Positions 32,527 through 42,042 of a stretch of 64,000 bases of DNA are shown here, piece by piece (position 1 is the stretch's first letter; each line of letters begins with the position of its first letter). The translations under genes were made by a program, and so were the position numbers. The stretch is from contig NZ_JQAZ01000004.1 in the NCBI RefSeq assembly GCF_001437205.1, forward strand, positions 62,001 through 126,000, in the 5' to 3' direction. Origin of the DNA: Lactobacillus selangorensis (GTDB lineage Bacteria; Bacillota; Bacilli; Lactobacillales; Lactobacillaceae). Below the pieces are notes generated by a model. It was not told the origin of the DNA, searched no databases, and saw only the letters and a program-made list of their open reading frames with translations.

Positions 32527-35500
32527 CTAGCGCCCCCAACGTTTCGCCATATTGGCATTGTTTCCTAGAACCTGATCATAGCTTGAAGCCGTGTGACCTA
32601 CCCACGCCCCAGAATCGAGAACAATATCGCTGTTCTTGTTGACGAGCTGACGGAGTAAAGAATTGGTTTCATCGGCTTGTGGTGAAGCAACCGAGAGAGA
32701 TCCATTAACGCTTGAGCTTACTTGGTTTTGGAGCGAAGCATTTGCACCAGCAATTTGGCTAGCAAACGCCCGTGTATCCATGGTTGGAGTAGGAATTTGA
32801 ACAGCGGCAGAACTAGCCAAAGCAGATACAGACTGATTGACGGCCCCAGCACTCTTGTCGATCCCTTTTGCCATACCGAGTGGAATATACTTCCCGACTT
32901 CGTTCTTAAATACACGCGAAGGCGAATGAATGCCCAGCGCCTTCTTAACAGCATTTACCGCGCCTTTGGCAACACGAGCGGCCGTCTTGACTACACTACT
33001 TGCCGCATCAGCGATACCTTTTACAAATCCAGCAATCATATCGCCACCAGCACTAATTAAATCGTTGACGTGGCCCTTGATTCCTTCAAGAACCGCACTG
33101 CCGTTCTTAGAACCTCCGCCCCGTGACCGGCTCATACCGTTAATAATTCCGGTTACGAAATTGTTGATTAAATCCCCGCCAGAAGTGAGGGCTTTCCCGA
33201 TCATATAGCCGACCCCTTCAACAAAGGACATCACAGCCTTATAACCCTGATCCACGATATTTGGGATAGCAGCAACTAACCCGTTGATAAAGCTACCGAT
33301 TAGATTTACAGCAGCATCAATAATTTGCCCCAGATTTGAAGCAATCCCGTTGATAAAGGACACGATTACATCAACAGCCGCAGTGATGACTTGCGGAATC
33401 CCTTGTGCTAACCCTTCGAGGAAATTAACAATCAAAGTTACACCAGCAGTGATAATTTGAGGTAATCCGGTAGCCAGCCCGTTAATAAATGCAACGATTA
33501 AAGCCACAGCCGAAGCCATAATTTGTGGAAGCCCTACTGTAATCCCGTTTAAGAACGCAACAATAAGCTGCACAGTAGCGGTCATAATCTGTGGAAGTGC
33601 AACCGTAATGCCTTGGATAAAGGACACAATAATCTGGGTTCCTAGTGTAATCATTTGCGGAAGATAAGTGAGAACCGTTTGACCAACAGACACTAGCATC
33701 TGCATAAATGATGTAGCTACCTGTGGTGTTGCAGCCACAAGCGTTGTCACGAATCCAGTGATCATTGAAGCTAAGCCAACACCGATAGCGGTCAGCGTTG
33801 GGACAATCATTTTGGCGTTAGATCCAAGCAGAACGAACGCCTTTGTAAGTGTCATAATCCCTTGCGATGCTTGGTTTACACCGACACCAGCTAGTGCAAT
33901 TGCCGCGCCAAACATCAACGCTCCAGCGCCAGCAGACAACATCGTTGCGCTTAATCCAATCATTCCGGGAAGCGCCGTATCTAATCGAGAGCCGAGCAAA
34001 GCAAACACGCCAGCCAATACCGCGATTGAAGCGGTCATAGCGGCCAAAGCCACCAGCCCCTTCGTTCCGGTAGAAGCCAGCTTTGCAACGCCCATAGCGA
34101 AAAGGGCAAGCCCAGCCGCCGCGATACCGATACCAGCACCGATACCGAGAGCCTTGACCCCCATTGCGGCGATTTGACCAGCAGACGCAGTGCTTGCTTT
34201 GCCAGCCGCACCAGTCCCGTTTCTAAACGCAGATAGGGCCTTTGTCGGAGCGCTGAATGCCGAGATTAGTTTTCCAAGCGCCGTTGAAAGAAGCCCAAAG
34301 CCAATTAGAGCAATCGCGATAATCGGACTAAGCGCGATCAGTTTCTTTGTGAACGAAGCCATAGGCGATTTAGAGGTTGTCAACCACGTTGCAAAATCTC
34401 CCAAAGCATTAGCAACAGCCTTGATTTGAGGTGCGAGAGATCCAATTGAAGTTTTGATTAAAGCATCAAAAGCATCTTTCATTTGGCCGATAGACTGACC
34501 AACGTTCTTAGTCATGTTAGAAGAATTATCAGATAAATATTTGTTCGCCCTTGCATAGGTTTTCGCGCCTTTATCAATCGAAGCGCCGAACTCGTCCCAG
34601 CTACCTTTATTTTTCTTAGTCTTTTTGTACGTGGCGTCCATTAACGGGAGCATAGCTTTCGCACCAGCAGTCCCGAACATCGTATTCAAGGCCGCGAGTT
34701 TTTCAGATTTGCTCATACCGTCCGTAGCTTTAGCCACATCGGTAATAATCGACTTCAACGGTTTCATATTTCCGCTGGCATCGGTGAAACTTAGACCAAG
34801 TTTGGTCATAACTCCTCTGGCACTATCGGTCGGTTTATACATATGTGTAAAGGCATTGTTTAAATCCTGTGAAGCCTGTGCGGCTGGAATACCAGCATTT
34901 GTCATGATCCCGGCTGAAATGCCGACATCTTTCAGAGAATAGCCCATGGTTTTGGCGGTAGAACCAACGTTGGCAAAGACCTGTCCCATGTCGCCGATAG
35001 TCGCGTTAGACTTGTTAGCAACAATAGCCAAGGTCGCAGAATCCTTTGCGGCGTTCTTTGATCCACTCCCCCAAATGTTCATCGCTTGTTGTACGGTTGT
35101 TGCAGTATTTGAAAGGTCTTCTCCAGCAACAGCCGCGGCCTTTGAGATTGCCGGAAATTCGGTTTTAAGGTCTTTGATGTTGGCCCCGTTACGAGCCATT
35201 TCAACCATAGCGTTCCCAGCATCTTCTGATGAGATAGGCAAGGTCTTGCCAAGCGAGAGCGCTTCTTTTTCGAGATCCTTCATGTTCCCAGCCAAAGCCT
35301 TGTTACTTGAGCCACCAATAACGGCCGCCTTGTTAATGGACTCATCGAAGTCACCGAAACTTTTGATTGCAGCCATTGTCCCAGCTCCAACAGCAAGCCC
35401 CATGGTGGTGCTGACCTTCCCAACACTTTGCAACGCAGAGCCGGTCTTCTGACCGAAGGTTTGCACGGTTGAGTTAGCCTTTCCAAACACAGAGCTGAAG

Positions 35501-35547
35501 CCAGCATCAACGGCAGATAGAACCGCTTGGACGCTATAACTTTCCAT
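32527..35547 (-). CDS. Tail tape measure protein
   Basis: 1006 residues from ATG 35547 (SD GAGGAGGG). N-terminal TP901-like tape-measure domain (SFGDFDESINKAAVIGGSS ... MVEMARNGANIKDLK), several hydrophobic helices (about 400-450 and 475-600), then a periodic region (about 610-790) of near-repeats of the form PQIMTATVQLIVAFLNG. It sets the tail length; by the usual scaling of length to residues the tail would be about 150 nm (inference). Confidence 0.94.
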   Translation of the reverse strand: MESYSVQAVLSAVDAGFSSVFGKANSTVQTFGQKTGSALQSVGKVSTTMGLAVGAGTMAAIKSFGDFDESINKAAVIGGSSNKALAGNMKDLEKEALSLGKTLPISSEDAGNAMVEMARNGANIKDLKTEFPAISKAAAVAGEDLSNTATTVQQAMNIWGSGSKNAAKDSATLAIVANKSNATIGDMGQVFANVGSTAKTMGYSLKDVGISAGIMTNAGIPAAQASQDLNNAFTHMYKPTDSARGVMTKLGLSFTDASGNMKPLKSIITDVAKATDGMSKSEKLAALNTMFGTAGAKAMLPLMDATYKKTKKNKGSWDEFGASIDKGAKTYARANKYLSDNSSNMTKNVGQSIGQMKDAFDALIKTSIGSLAPQIKAVANALGDFATWLTTSKSPMASFTKKLIALSPIIAIALIGFGLLSTALGKLISAFSAPTKALSAFRNGTGAAGKASTASAGQIAAMGVKALGIGAGIGIAAAGLALFAMGVAKLASTGTKGLVALAAMTASIAVLAGVFALLGSRLDTALPGMIGLSATMLSAGAGALMFGAAIALAGVGVNQASQGIMTLTKAFVLLGSNAKMIVPTLTAIGVGLASMITGFVTTLVAATPQVATSFMQMLVSVGQTVLTYLPQMITLGTQIIVSFIQGITVALPQIMTATVQLIVAFLNGITVGLPQIMASAVALIVAFINGLATGLPQIITAGVTLIVNFLEGLAQGIPQVITAAVDVIVSFINGIASNLGQIIDAAVNLIGSFINGLVAAIPNIVDQGYKAVMSFVEGVGYMIGKALTSGGDLINNFVTGIINGMSRSRGGGSKNGSAVLEGIKGHVNDLISAGGDMIAGFVKGIADAASSVVKTAARVAKGAVNAVKKALGIHSPSRVFKNEVGKYIPLGMAKGIDKSAGAVNQSVSALASSAAVQIPTPTMDTRAFASQIAGANASLQNQVSSSVNGSLSVASPQADETNSLLRQLVNKNSDIVLDSGAWVGHTASSYDQVLGNNANMAKRWGR

Positions 35548-35994
35548 TTTTCGCCCTCCTCTCTTTAAGCGGAACAATCTTCCCCGCATTTTTTAGTGCC
35601 TTAAATTCACGTATTCGTTTCTGGAATATTTCTGCTTCGTGCTCTTTTTTGTTTGTTGTCGAGATATGACTTGTAACATAATCAGATTCAAACGCAGATC
35701 TAATTTCATCATCGTAGGCTTGCCGGTCGTAGAACTCGGAGAAAGTCCGAAACTTCGGCTTAGGCTTTTTTCTACCGGTAGTAGCCTGTACGCTTTGGTT
35801 AAACCACGCTTGTAACGCCAGATTTTCACGCATGGTAGACTGTTGAAGCTGGTAGGCTTCAATACGCAAGGTATACTCGACAACGGTCATACGCTCGATT
35901 TGGAGCATATCTGCAATACCTAGGTAGGCAAGGCAATTCAGAACAATTTCGCGGTACGTTTGTTCTGAACTCGGTAGCCGACCTAGGCTGTTGC
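35534..35994 (-). CDS. Tail assembly chaperone GT: C-terminal extension made by -1 frameshift
   Basis: In the -1 frame relative to the upstream chaperone gene. The frame is open from the slippery site A AAA AAC (35995-36001) through to 35534, giving about 153 extra residues (RNSLGRLPSSEQTYRE ... then MLQIERMTVVEYTLR). The ATG at 35908 is internal and has no clear SD. G/GT pairs with a fixed ratio are conserved in siphoviruses: the T part binds the tape measure. Confidence 0.85.
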
Positions 35995-36315
35995 GTTTTT
36001 TAACGCGACCTTAATCGCATTTGCACTGTTCATTTGCTTCTGAACGTCGTCGAACAGCTTTTCAAGGTTAGTGCAACGGTCGATATAGTCATCAACTTCG
36101 TCATGAGAAACACGTGGGTCGTTAGTGATCGTAGCCGCATAAATCACATCGGAAAGGACTGCGGGGTCATACGCCTTCAACGCCGGAATGGACTTTGTGA
36201 GCCCCATACCAAACGCAACCCCATTGGCAGTAACGCCAGAGGTCTTATCTAGTTCACGAACGAATTTGACACCGAAATGAAGCTCTTGCTTTTCTTTATC
36301 AATTGTAATTTGCAT
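35983..36315 (-). CDS. Tail assembly chaperone (gpG-like)
   Basis: 110 residues, acidic and helical, between the major tail protein and tape measure genes. The sequence ALKNATA-stop at its end contains TTA AAA AAC, a classic -1 slippery heptamer 4 codons before the stop. Frameshifting here gives the longer GT product. Confidence 0.85.
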   Translation of the reverse strand: MQITIDKEKQELHFGVKFVRELDKTSGVTANGVAFGMGLTKSIPALKAYDPAVLSDVIYAATITNDPRVSHDEVDDYIDRCTNLEKLFDDVQKQMNSANAIKVALKNATA

Positions 36316-36334
36316 GTTTTGTTCTCCTTTTCAT

Positions 36335-36369
36335 AAAAAGACCCAGCAAGCCGCGAGGCTCACTGGGCC
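36335..36369 (-). terminator. Partial terminator after the major tail protein gene
   Basis: GGCCCAGTGAGCC / GGCTTGCTGGGTC hairpin followed by TTTTT on the minus strand. Within the late operon it could reduce downstream expression relative to the major tail protein. Confidence 0.7.
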
Positions 36370-36379
36370 AAAGTTCTGC

Positions 36380-36988
36380 TTATTTTTTAAGCAACGTGGC
36401 TTGTTTATTAGGATCAACCGGTGTTACGTTTGTGCCAGCATCGGAATCAGTCCAAGCATCGCCACCGCCGTTTGCATCGGAATCAGTAACCGCACCCAAG
36501 CCGCGGAACACATAATCAATGGTTTCTTGTGCGGAATCGGGGAGATCCAGCCACCCACGTTTGGGTTTGCCGTTCACAGCGAAAGTCACATCACGGGTTG
36601 AGTTATCGTCCGGGTCATTGTCGTTTGAATCTTCAGATACGGTACAGCGCAGATACCACGCAAAGTATTTTCCTTCCGCATTCTGGCGCTTCCGATAAAC
36701 GATCCAGCCTTCTAAGACTTCTCCATCAAACAGCGAATCGTACATCGCATCAGCAATCGCAGAAGTGTTGTTCGTGAACTCAACTTCAAAATCAGTTTCG
36801 ACAGCAGAGCTTGTAGTGACCATACCGTCCTTAGTCGGATTAGTATCTGAATCGCGTTGTGGATCAAAAGAAAGGGACGTTTGCCACGGCATAAGTTCCC
36901 CTTCCTTTAAAGACGCATCTTTTAATTTACGAAAAAAAGCAAGGGTATCAATCCCTTGCAGATATGCCAGCTCATTTGAATCTGCCAT
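36380..36988 (-). CDS. Major tail protein
   Basis: 202 residues. TP901-1/SPP1-type tube protein: LAYLQGIDTLAFFRKL at the N-terminus and a central EVEFTNNTSAIADAMYDSLF segment. Upstream of the chaperone and tape measure genes, in the usual order, and followed by a strong hairpin. Confidence 0.9.
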   Translation of the reverse strand: MADSNELAYLQGIDTLAFFRKLKDASLKEGELMPWQTSLSFDPQRDSDTNPTKDGMVTTSSAVETDFEVEFTNNTSAIADAMYDSLFDGEVLEGWIVYRKRQNAEGKYFAWYLRCTVSEDSNDNDPDDNSTRDVTFAVNGKPKRGWLDLPDSAQETIDYVFRGLGAVTDSDANGGGDAWTDSDAGTNVTPVDPNKQATLLKK

Positions 36989-36999
36989 TTTATTACCTC

Positions 37000-37386
37000 C
37001 TAAATAAGTTTCATTTCAACATCGAGAATCCCGTGGAATAAAAAAGAGCCAGTCGAAGTGTCCCCGATAATTCGTGGGGAACTCGCTTGGTTCCTAATCG
37101 CCCACTGGTAGCTCGTAGTTGTGTCTAACTTCCGCGCGGCCTGTAATAAGCTGTTCAACATCTTAGAAACGGTCTGCCGCTGTTTCTGATTGCCCCATAC
37201 ATCAATTGTTACGGACACGTTAGCTGCGATAGCCGTTTTATTTGGATCCTGAACAATTTGGGTATCGCTCACCACCACGAATGGATATGGAATATCGTCC
37301 ATTTCTAAGTGGTCGTAAGTGCTATATCCCAGATCAAGGGAAGCTTTGTAGAAAAAATCAAATAATTCTTGGTCGGGTGTCTTCAT
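37000..37386 (-). CDS. Tail terminator/completion protein (DUF806-like)
   Basis: 128 residues from ATG 37386. Pattern typical of DUF806: DDIPYPFVVVSDTQIVQDPNKT, then VTIDVWGNQKQRQTVSKML. It lies directly before the major tail protein gene, the position of tail terminators that cap the tube. Confidence 0.82.
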   Translation of the reverse strand: MKTPDQELFDFFYKASLDLGYSTYDHLEMDDIPYPFVVVSDTQIVQDPNKTAIAANVSVTIDVWGNQKQRQTVSKMLNSLLQAARKLDTTTSYQWAIRNQASSPRIIGDTSTGSFLFHGILDVEMKLI

Positions 37387-37394
37387 ATCACACC

Positions 37395-37748
37395 TCACTT
37401 CATCAACTTTTTAAGGTCGTTCGCAAACTGAATCTTCTGAATCATAAAAGCGGGCTTTAAGGCTGGCTGTGCGGACATAAACCGCGTCCCAACTTCAAGA
37501 TATGGAGAGTAGGGAGTGCCCATTCCAACGAAGCCGCCTAAACCGTCCGTATCTTGAACAATCGCAATAGACTGGCGGGTTTTCCCGCGGGTGTAAGGCC
37601 CCTTGTAGAAGGCATTCTTCTTGGCGGAATCTTGAAGTTCAGCAAGGTTTAGCTGAACAATTCTTTTCACATCGTCCATTTGAATGTTCTTCTTTAGCTT
37701 GCTTTGAAGCTGTTTAATTCCTTTGACCCTAACCACGCTATTCGCCAT
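37395..37748 (-). CDS. HK97 gp10-like tail component
   Basis: 117 residues: basic N-terminus (VKGIKQLQSKLKKNI), then QDSAKKNAFYKGPYTRGKTRQSI and YSPYLEVGTRFMSAQPALKPAF, the diagnostic gp10 C-terminal pattern. Head-tail joining region. Confidence 0.87.
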   Translation of the reverse strand: MANSVVRVKGIKQLQSKLKKNIQMDDVKRIVQLNLAELQDSAKKNAFYKGPYTRGKTRQSIAIVQDTDGLGGFVGMGTPYSPYLEVGTRFMSAQPALKPAFMIQKIQFANDLKKLMK

Positions 37749-38049
37749 TGTCTTCGCCTACAATCATCGTATGATTTTTCAGAGGATCACGTCCCGTGAG
37801 CTGCTTATAGTGTTTGGACGAATCACCAATGGTTAAATACGTCCAATCATCGGGCGCATCTTCAAATGTGCGCACAACTTTCGAGCGCTGTTTGTAATCG
37901 CCTAACAGCTCGTTTGATGTCGTAGTCCCCATATCAGTGACATTAGCTCCAAGGATGGCTAACAGGTCTGTGCCGTCCACGTACTCCCCAGAATCGGGGT
38001 CATAGTGTGAACCGTCTTCCCAGAACTTAACAATCGAATCAAACCGCAT
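37738..38049 (-). CDS. Head closure protein
   Basis: 103 residues from ATG 38049. Beta-rich small protein (MRFDSIVKFWEDGSHYDP ... DWTYLTIGDSSKHYKQL) in the position of head-tail stoppers (SPP1 gp16-like). It overlaps both neighbours by about 11 bases. Confidence 0.75.
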   Translation of the reverse strand: MRFDSIVKFWEDGSHYDPDSGEYVDGTDLLAILGANVTDMGTTTSNELLGDYKQRSKVVRTFEDAPDDWTYLTIGDSSKHYKQLTGRDPLKNHTMIVGEDNGE

Positions 38050-38416
38050 CGTTTTTGCCCCTTCCAATGAAAGCGACAGATCCTAACGTTTTTCGCTTGT
38101 TTTGATTATCCAGCCACTGGTCGATGTCGCCTAGAAAGTCATCGAAATCAGAATCCTTGAAGGTAATCGCTTCGCCTTCTTGCTCATAAGATTTCATACC
38201 CTCGTTTTTTAGCCGATTAAATCGAGATACAGTCACTTCAACGACAATGAATGCCAATTCATCTGGAATGGAATCAGCAGCACCCTTGAGCTTTAGAAGC
38301 AGTCTTGCAGAGGTGTTACGAATAATCAGCTCTAACCGGCCTTGTTGCTTCTCGAAAGAATCGTCAGACAAGCCAAGCATGGTTTTGACGTCCGTTAAAT
38401 AATCAGTTTCGGCCAC
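38039..38416 (-). CDS. Head-tail connector protein (gp6/gp15-like)
   Basis: 125 residues. Helical adaptor: DYLTDVKTMLGLSDDSFEKQQGRLELIIRNT, a family hallmark, then IVVEVTVSRFNRLKNEGMKSYEQEGEAITF. Binds below the portal. Confidence 0.86.
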   Translation of the reverse strand: MAETDYLTDVKTMLGLSDDSFEKQQGRLELIIRNTSARLLLKLKGAADSIPDELAFIVVEVTVSRFNRLKNEGMKSYEQEGEAITFKDSDFDDFLGDIDQWLDNQNKRKTLGSVAFIGRGKNDAV

Positions 38417-38432
38417 CTAAGCCACCTCCTGA

Positions 38433-39305
38433 CTATTTTTTAACAGCGACTTTTGTAGCCTTAATTGGAGCAGATGCTGTTCCAGCTCCAGCACCAATAG
38501 TGATGTTGACAACCTTCGTTTCATCATAGAGATATGAAGCGAAATGTTCATCGGCAGTGATGATTGTTTCCTTCTTAATGATGTCGCGAGCAGTTTCAAC
38601 CTGTACGGCGCGCTTCATGACTAACTTCAGCGCTGGGTGGTTAGATACGATCTTAAACAGCAACCCTTCCGTGTCAGCCAACTTGCGGGAACGAACGATT
38701 TCAACGCCAAGAATGTTGGCATAAGTCCCAGAGATCAGCGCGTTAGCACCAACATCAGAGCCAGCCTTAATGGAGTTAGCGTCCTTGCGGAGCAATGCGG
38801 CAGTCTTTGGAGAAACGATCAGAACGTAAGTCTGTGCATCTTCATCGTTGAACATATCCAACGCGGACTGCAAGCCGTCAACAGTGGCCGGTGCAGTAAT
38901 CTTTTGAGTCGTAGTCTTCGCGGCATCAAGTAAGTCGTCATCAACCTTGTTGGCAATAGATAAGCCTAATTGACGACTTGATTCGCCCTTAGGATCTCCA
39001 TAGCCGGACAATACGGCTTCGTCAGTAATTTCAGTCCCTTTACCGGCCTTCTTAATCGTTACGGACTTAGTGCTTGTACCGATTTTATCCAAAGGAATTG
39101 GTTCGCCTTCAGGAACATCAACCGCATCTCCAATGTAGGTGTAAGCCGGGAACGTGATCGTGTCGCCGGGCTTCCCCTGCAAGTTGGTATCAACGCTTGC
39201 TAACGGTGTAAACCGTAATGCCTTTTGCAACTCATATTGAGTAATCGGAGCCAATACTTCTGGGTCGATTAAATCTGCTAATTTTGTAGGTGCTGTGTCT
39301 GCCAT
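38433..39305 (-). CDS. Major capsid protein
   Basis: 290 residues, HK97 fold of the N4-gp56-like group: [20 protein letters not shown] at the N-terminus, [15 protein letters not shown] and [12 protein letters not shown]. It follows the scaffold gene by 1 base. Confidence 0.92.
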   Translation of the reverse strand: MADTAPTKLADLIDPEVLAPITQYELQKALRFTPLASVDTNLQGKPGDTITFPAYTYIGDAVDVPEGEPIPLDKIGTSTKSVTIKKAGKGTEITDEAVLSGYGDPKGESSRQLGLSIANKVDDDLLDAAKTTTQKITAPATVDGLQSALDMFNDEDAQTYVLIVSPKTAALLRKDANSIKAGSDVGANALISGTYANILGVEIVRSRKLADTEGLLFKIVSNHPALKLVMKRAVQVETARDIIKKETIITADEHFASYLYDETKVVNITIGAGAGTASAPIKATKVAVKK

Positions 39306-39306
39306 G

Positions 39307-39942
39307 TTAAAAACCTCCAGTTAGTTTTTTGAATAAATCAGGATTTGTTTGTTGGATCTTGGTGCGTTCGTCATAGCTCATCGAATCAAAGTCAGATTGA
39401 GTAACGCCGGTCATCTTTGAACCAGTTTCGCGTGGTGTTGTCCCACGCATGAACTCCTTCTTCACATCGGAACGAATCCGGTCAGCAAACGCGATCATTT
39501 GCTCAACGTTCTTTTGAGTGCTTTCGGCTTCGGAAGTCGTGACGAGCTGTAAATCCTCATCGGTAGCATTGATTCCCTTTTCGGACAACATCTTTCGCGC
39601 CGTGTCGGTCATCTGATACTTGGCGAGGGTGGCTTTAGCTTCTTCAACTTCACTCTTGAGTTTTTCGTTCTCATAATCGCGCTTCTGATCAGCGTTCATC
39701 TTTTGAAGTTTCTTGGACTCGTTCAGGGCTTCTTGAGCTTTCTTTTGCTCACGAGCCACGCTGTCGGCTACAATTCGATCAAGTTCTTCTTGAGTAAAGG
39801 TCTTTCCGCCTTCCGACTTAGAGCCTTCATTTTCAGAACCTTCGCTTTGTCCTTCTGTTTCGTTAGATCCCTCTGTCTGTCCTTCCGCGGAGTTGGGATC
39901 AGAACCGGAATCTTTGGCGAAATACTGTAAGTGCATTTTCAT
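39307..39942 (-). CDS. Capsid scaffolding protein (DUF4355)
   Basis: 211 residues. Begins [16 protein letters not shown], the usual DUF4355 start, followed by a Glu/Ser/Gly-rich stretch (about 18-45), a long coiled coil (about 50-115) and a C-terminal helix. Needed for capsid assembly and absent from the mature head. Confidence 0.9.
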   Translation of the reverse strand: MKMHLQYFAKDSGSDPNSAEGQTEGSNETEGQSEGSENEGSKSEGGKTFTQEELDRIVADSVAREQKKAQEALNESKKLQKMNADQKRDYENEKLKSEVEEAKATLAKYQMTDTARKMLSEKGINATDEDLQLVTTSEAESTQKNVEQMIAFADRIRSDVKKEFMRGTTPRETGSKMTGVTQSDFDSMSYDERTKIQQTNPDLFKKLTGGF

Positions 39943-40032
39943 GTGTGAATCCTCCTCGGTTTAAAGCCTTGGTGGGCTATATCTCTTGCGGCTTTTAACG
40001 ACATCGGCATGGTGTGGTCGAATTTTGGGTAC

Positions 40033-40063
40033 AAAAAAAGCACCTAGCTTAACTGCTAAGTGC
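40033..40063 (-). terminator. Terminator between minor head genes and scaffold gene
   Basis: GCACTTAGC / GCTAGGTGC stem with T7 on the minus strand. The 123 bases from 39943 to 40065 hold this hairpin and otherwise only the scaffold ribosome-binding region, so readthrough or an unseen promoter must supply the capsid genes. Confidence 0.8.
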
Positions 40064-40065
40064 AA

Positions 40066-40305
40066 TCAATAAATTGAGTGCAAATCATCTTTTGGCTGAA
40101 CATCTTCAAACGGAACATCGGTCGCAATAGCCTTGTTGACATCGCGTTCCATTGCTTCAAGCCCAGATTTAAATTCATTTGGATAGCTTGAAATGTTAAA
40201 CGGATCCCACCAGACAACGGAATCTGGAATCTCTTTTTTGAAATGCTCCTTATACTTTTCATTGAGTTCGAGTGACTTTTTAATCATGCTGTCAATTCCG
40301 GTCAT
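40066..40305 (-). CDS. Small phage protein of unknown function
   Basis: 79 residues, acidic: MTGIDSMIKKSLELNEKYKE, then a VVWWDPFNISSYPNEF segment. No known domain. It follows the minor head gene by 4 bases and ends at a terminator. Confidence 0.7.
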   Translation of the reverse strand: MTGIDSMIKKSLELNEKYKEHFKKEIPDSVVWWDPFNISSYPNEFKSGLEAMERDVNKAIATDVPFEDVQPKDDLHSIY

Positions 40306-40309
40306 AAGA

Positions 40310-42037
40310 TTACCCCTTTAATAATATGGCTAAGATCAAATGCAAATAATCAGGATCATCTGTAATCATAGCCATTTCACGTTTATAGCCAGTATCCCGT
40401 TTTACTTGGCCCCACTCCGGCTGGAATACGCTTTCTAATCCCACGCTTAGAACCTCGGTTGCGTTTCTATACTCCTTGCCAATATATGGGCTTATGAAAT
40501 CGTCCTTTTTGGTAACTTCCTCGGGACTGTAACCATAGCCAATGAATATATCCCTTAACCGGCTAGGCTTTTCTCCCTTTGTTCGACTAGCGACAAAATC
40601 CTTATTGATTCTAACGAGATTAGGATTGAAATACTCCACCAAATGGCCCAGCTCATGGAATGCAGTCGTTTTCCGAACGCCGTTTGCATAAATACTAATT
40701 CCTTGGCCTTCTTGCGCACCTCTCAAATAATAACGGCCGGAGCTGTCACATAATGCTCCGCTAAAGAACCCACGCTTTGTTTTCCCAGCAAAGAACTTTT
40801 TGCCGTTATCAACAACATAATCGCTCCATTGCTTTGGATAATAAGAGAACGCATCTTGAATCTGACTTTTTATCGCCTTGTTAGACCGCTTCCACCAATT
40901 TTCATTAGGAATGTGTCCCCCAACAGGTCTGAATTTGGAGATTGCACCGCTAATATAATCCTTATCGCCAATTCGCTTAGAGATCCCATACTTATCATCA
41001 AACATCTTGCCTAGCTTCATCATATCAGCCGGGCTGGCCTTACTCAAATCTAAACGATCAAACATTTTTTGAAGGCCATCGCTTCCAGAATCATCAATGC
41101 TTTCACGGGGGTCTTCAGAGCCTAACTTCTCATCAATGTCTTTCATGACCTTATCGCGATCCATATAAGCGGCCTTCGTGCAACGGCAGTTCGGGTGTAC
41201 AGGAATCAAAGGAACATCTTCGAGATCATAAATGCCTTCGTTATCCTCGGCGATATTCCGACAGGTCTTACATGCAGAAGGCTCAGCAATCCAATGAACC
41301 TGTTTGTAGCCGTACTTCTTAAACGAATCCATTTGAGCTTGGTCTTGGATTCTAGCTGTTTCAGTGCGAGCAAGCCGTTCAGCAACGAACTTGCGAGCGT
41401 CCATAGCCTTCTGGATCTTCCTTGTAAGCTCTTGAATCCCTTGCCCTTGGATCATATCTTGAGTGAGAATATTATCCAGCAAGCCTTTGAGCTCGTCTTG
41501 ATTAGCCCAAAGCCTGTCAGACCAACGAGCACCGTTAAAAGAACCATTCACAACCTCGGCCATTCTGTCATTAGACACACCAACTTGGTTTTCGCCTAAG
41601 ATCCCAGCTTGACGTTTAATCTCGGCCTTATAGCTCCGGTTAAACTTATCCTTGAACGCTTTCTGCTCCGAGCTGGTCATATCGGTAAGGCTCAGCCCTA
41701 TCCGGGCTTTAAGCTGTTCAGCACGGTTGATTCGCATCGTGGCGTTATACAGCTTTAGACGCTCATTTGCTTCGTCTGAAAAGTCCTTGTCCTTAACCAT
41801 TTGAGCGGCACGCTTTGAGAAACCTTTTACATCGGCAGAAGCCACTCGCTTACGCGCTTCAGCAATCGAGATACCTTCACGCCCAGCATAGTTGGCATAG
41901 TACCGGTTAATGTCGTCCTCAATTCCCTTCATCGCCGCACGGTAATGTTCGTTGATCTGTTGGTCAAACTCCGCATCGGATTTGATATTTTGAGCGATCC
42001 ACGCTTCTTCTCGCTTCTTCCAGTAATCATCGGGCAT
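40310..42037 (-). CDS. Minor head protein (SPP1 gp7-like) with C-terminal zincin metallopeptidase-like domain
   Basis: 575 residues. N-terminal about 1-310 is the Mu gpF/SPP1 gp7 minor head domain, ending in the zinc-like cluster CKTCRNIAEDNEGIYDLEDV ... HPNCRC. The C-terminal about 330-575 is an added domain with TAFHELGHLVEYF (HExxH-type zinc site, about 460) and a downstream Glu in NATEVLSVGLES (about 535), the layout of gluzincin-like peptidases. Minor head proteins ride with the portal, so this domain could be carried in the virion. Its substrate is unknown. Confidence 0.85.
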   Translation of the reverse strand: MPDDYWKKREEAWIAQNIKSDAEFDQQINEHYRAAMKGIEDDINRYYANYAGREGISIAEARKRVASADVKGFSKRAAQMVKDKDFSDEANERLKLYNATMRINRAEQLKARIGLSLTDMTSSEQKAFKDKFNRSYKAEIKRQAGILGENQVGVSNDRMAEVVNGSFNGARWSDRLWANQDELKGLLDNILTQDMIQGQGIQELTRKIQKAMDARKFVAERLARTETARIQDQAQMDSFKKYGYKQVHWIAEPSACKTCRNIAEDNEGIYDLEDVPLIPVHPNCRCTKAAYMDRDKVMKDIDEKLGSEDPRESIDDSGSDGLQKMFDRLDLSKASPADMMKLGKMFDDKYGISKRIGDKDYISGAISKFRPVGGHIPNENWWKRSNKAIKSQIQDAFSYYPKQWSDYVVDNGKKFFAGKTKRGFFSGALCDSSGRYYLRGAQEGQGISIYANGVRKTTAFHELGHLVEYFNPNLVRINKDFVASRTKGEKPSRLRDIFIGYGYSPEEVTKKDDFISPYIGKEYRNATEVLSVGLESVFQPEWGQVKRDTGYKREMAMITDDPDYLHLILAILLKG

Positions 42038-42042
42038 TCAAA

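Noticed and set aside
33758-35452. Several long + strand ORFs opposite the tape measure gene
   Set aside because: Antisense frames of a low-complexity repetitive coding sequence; composition is Ala/Pro/Ile-rich without domain signatures.
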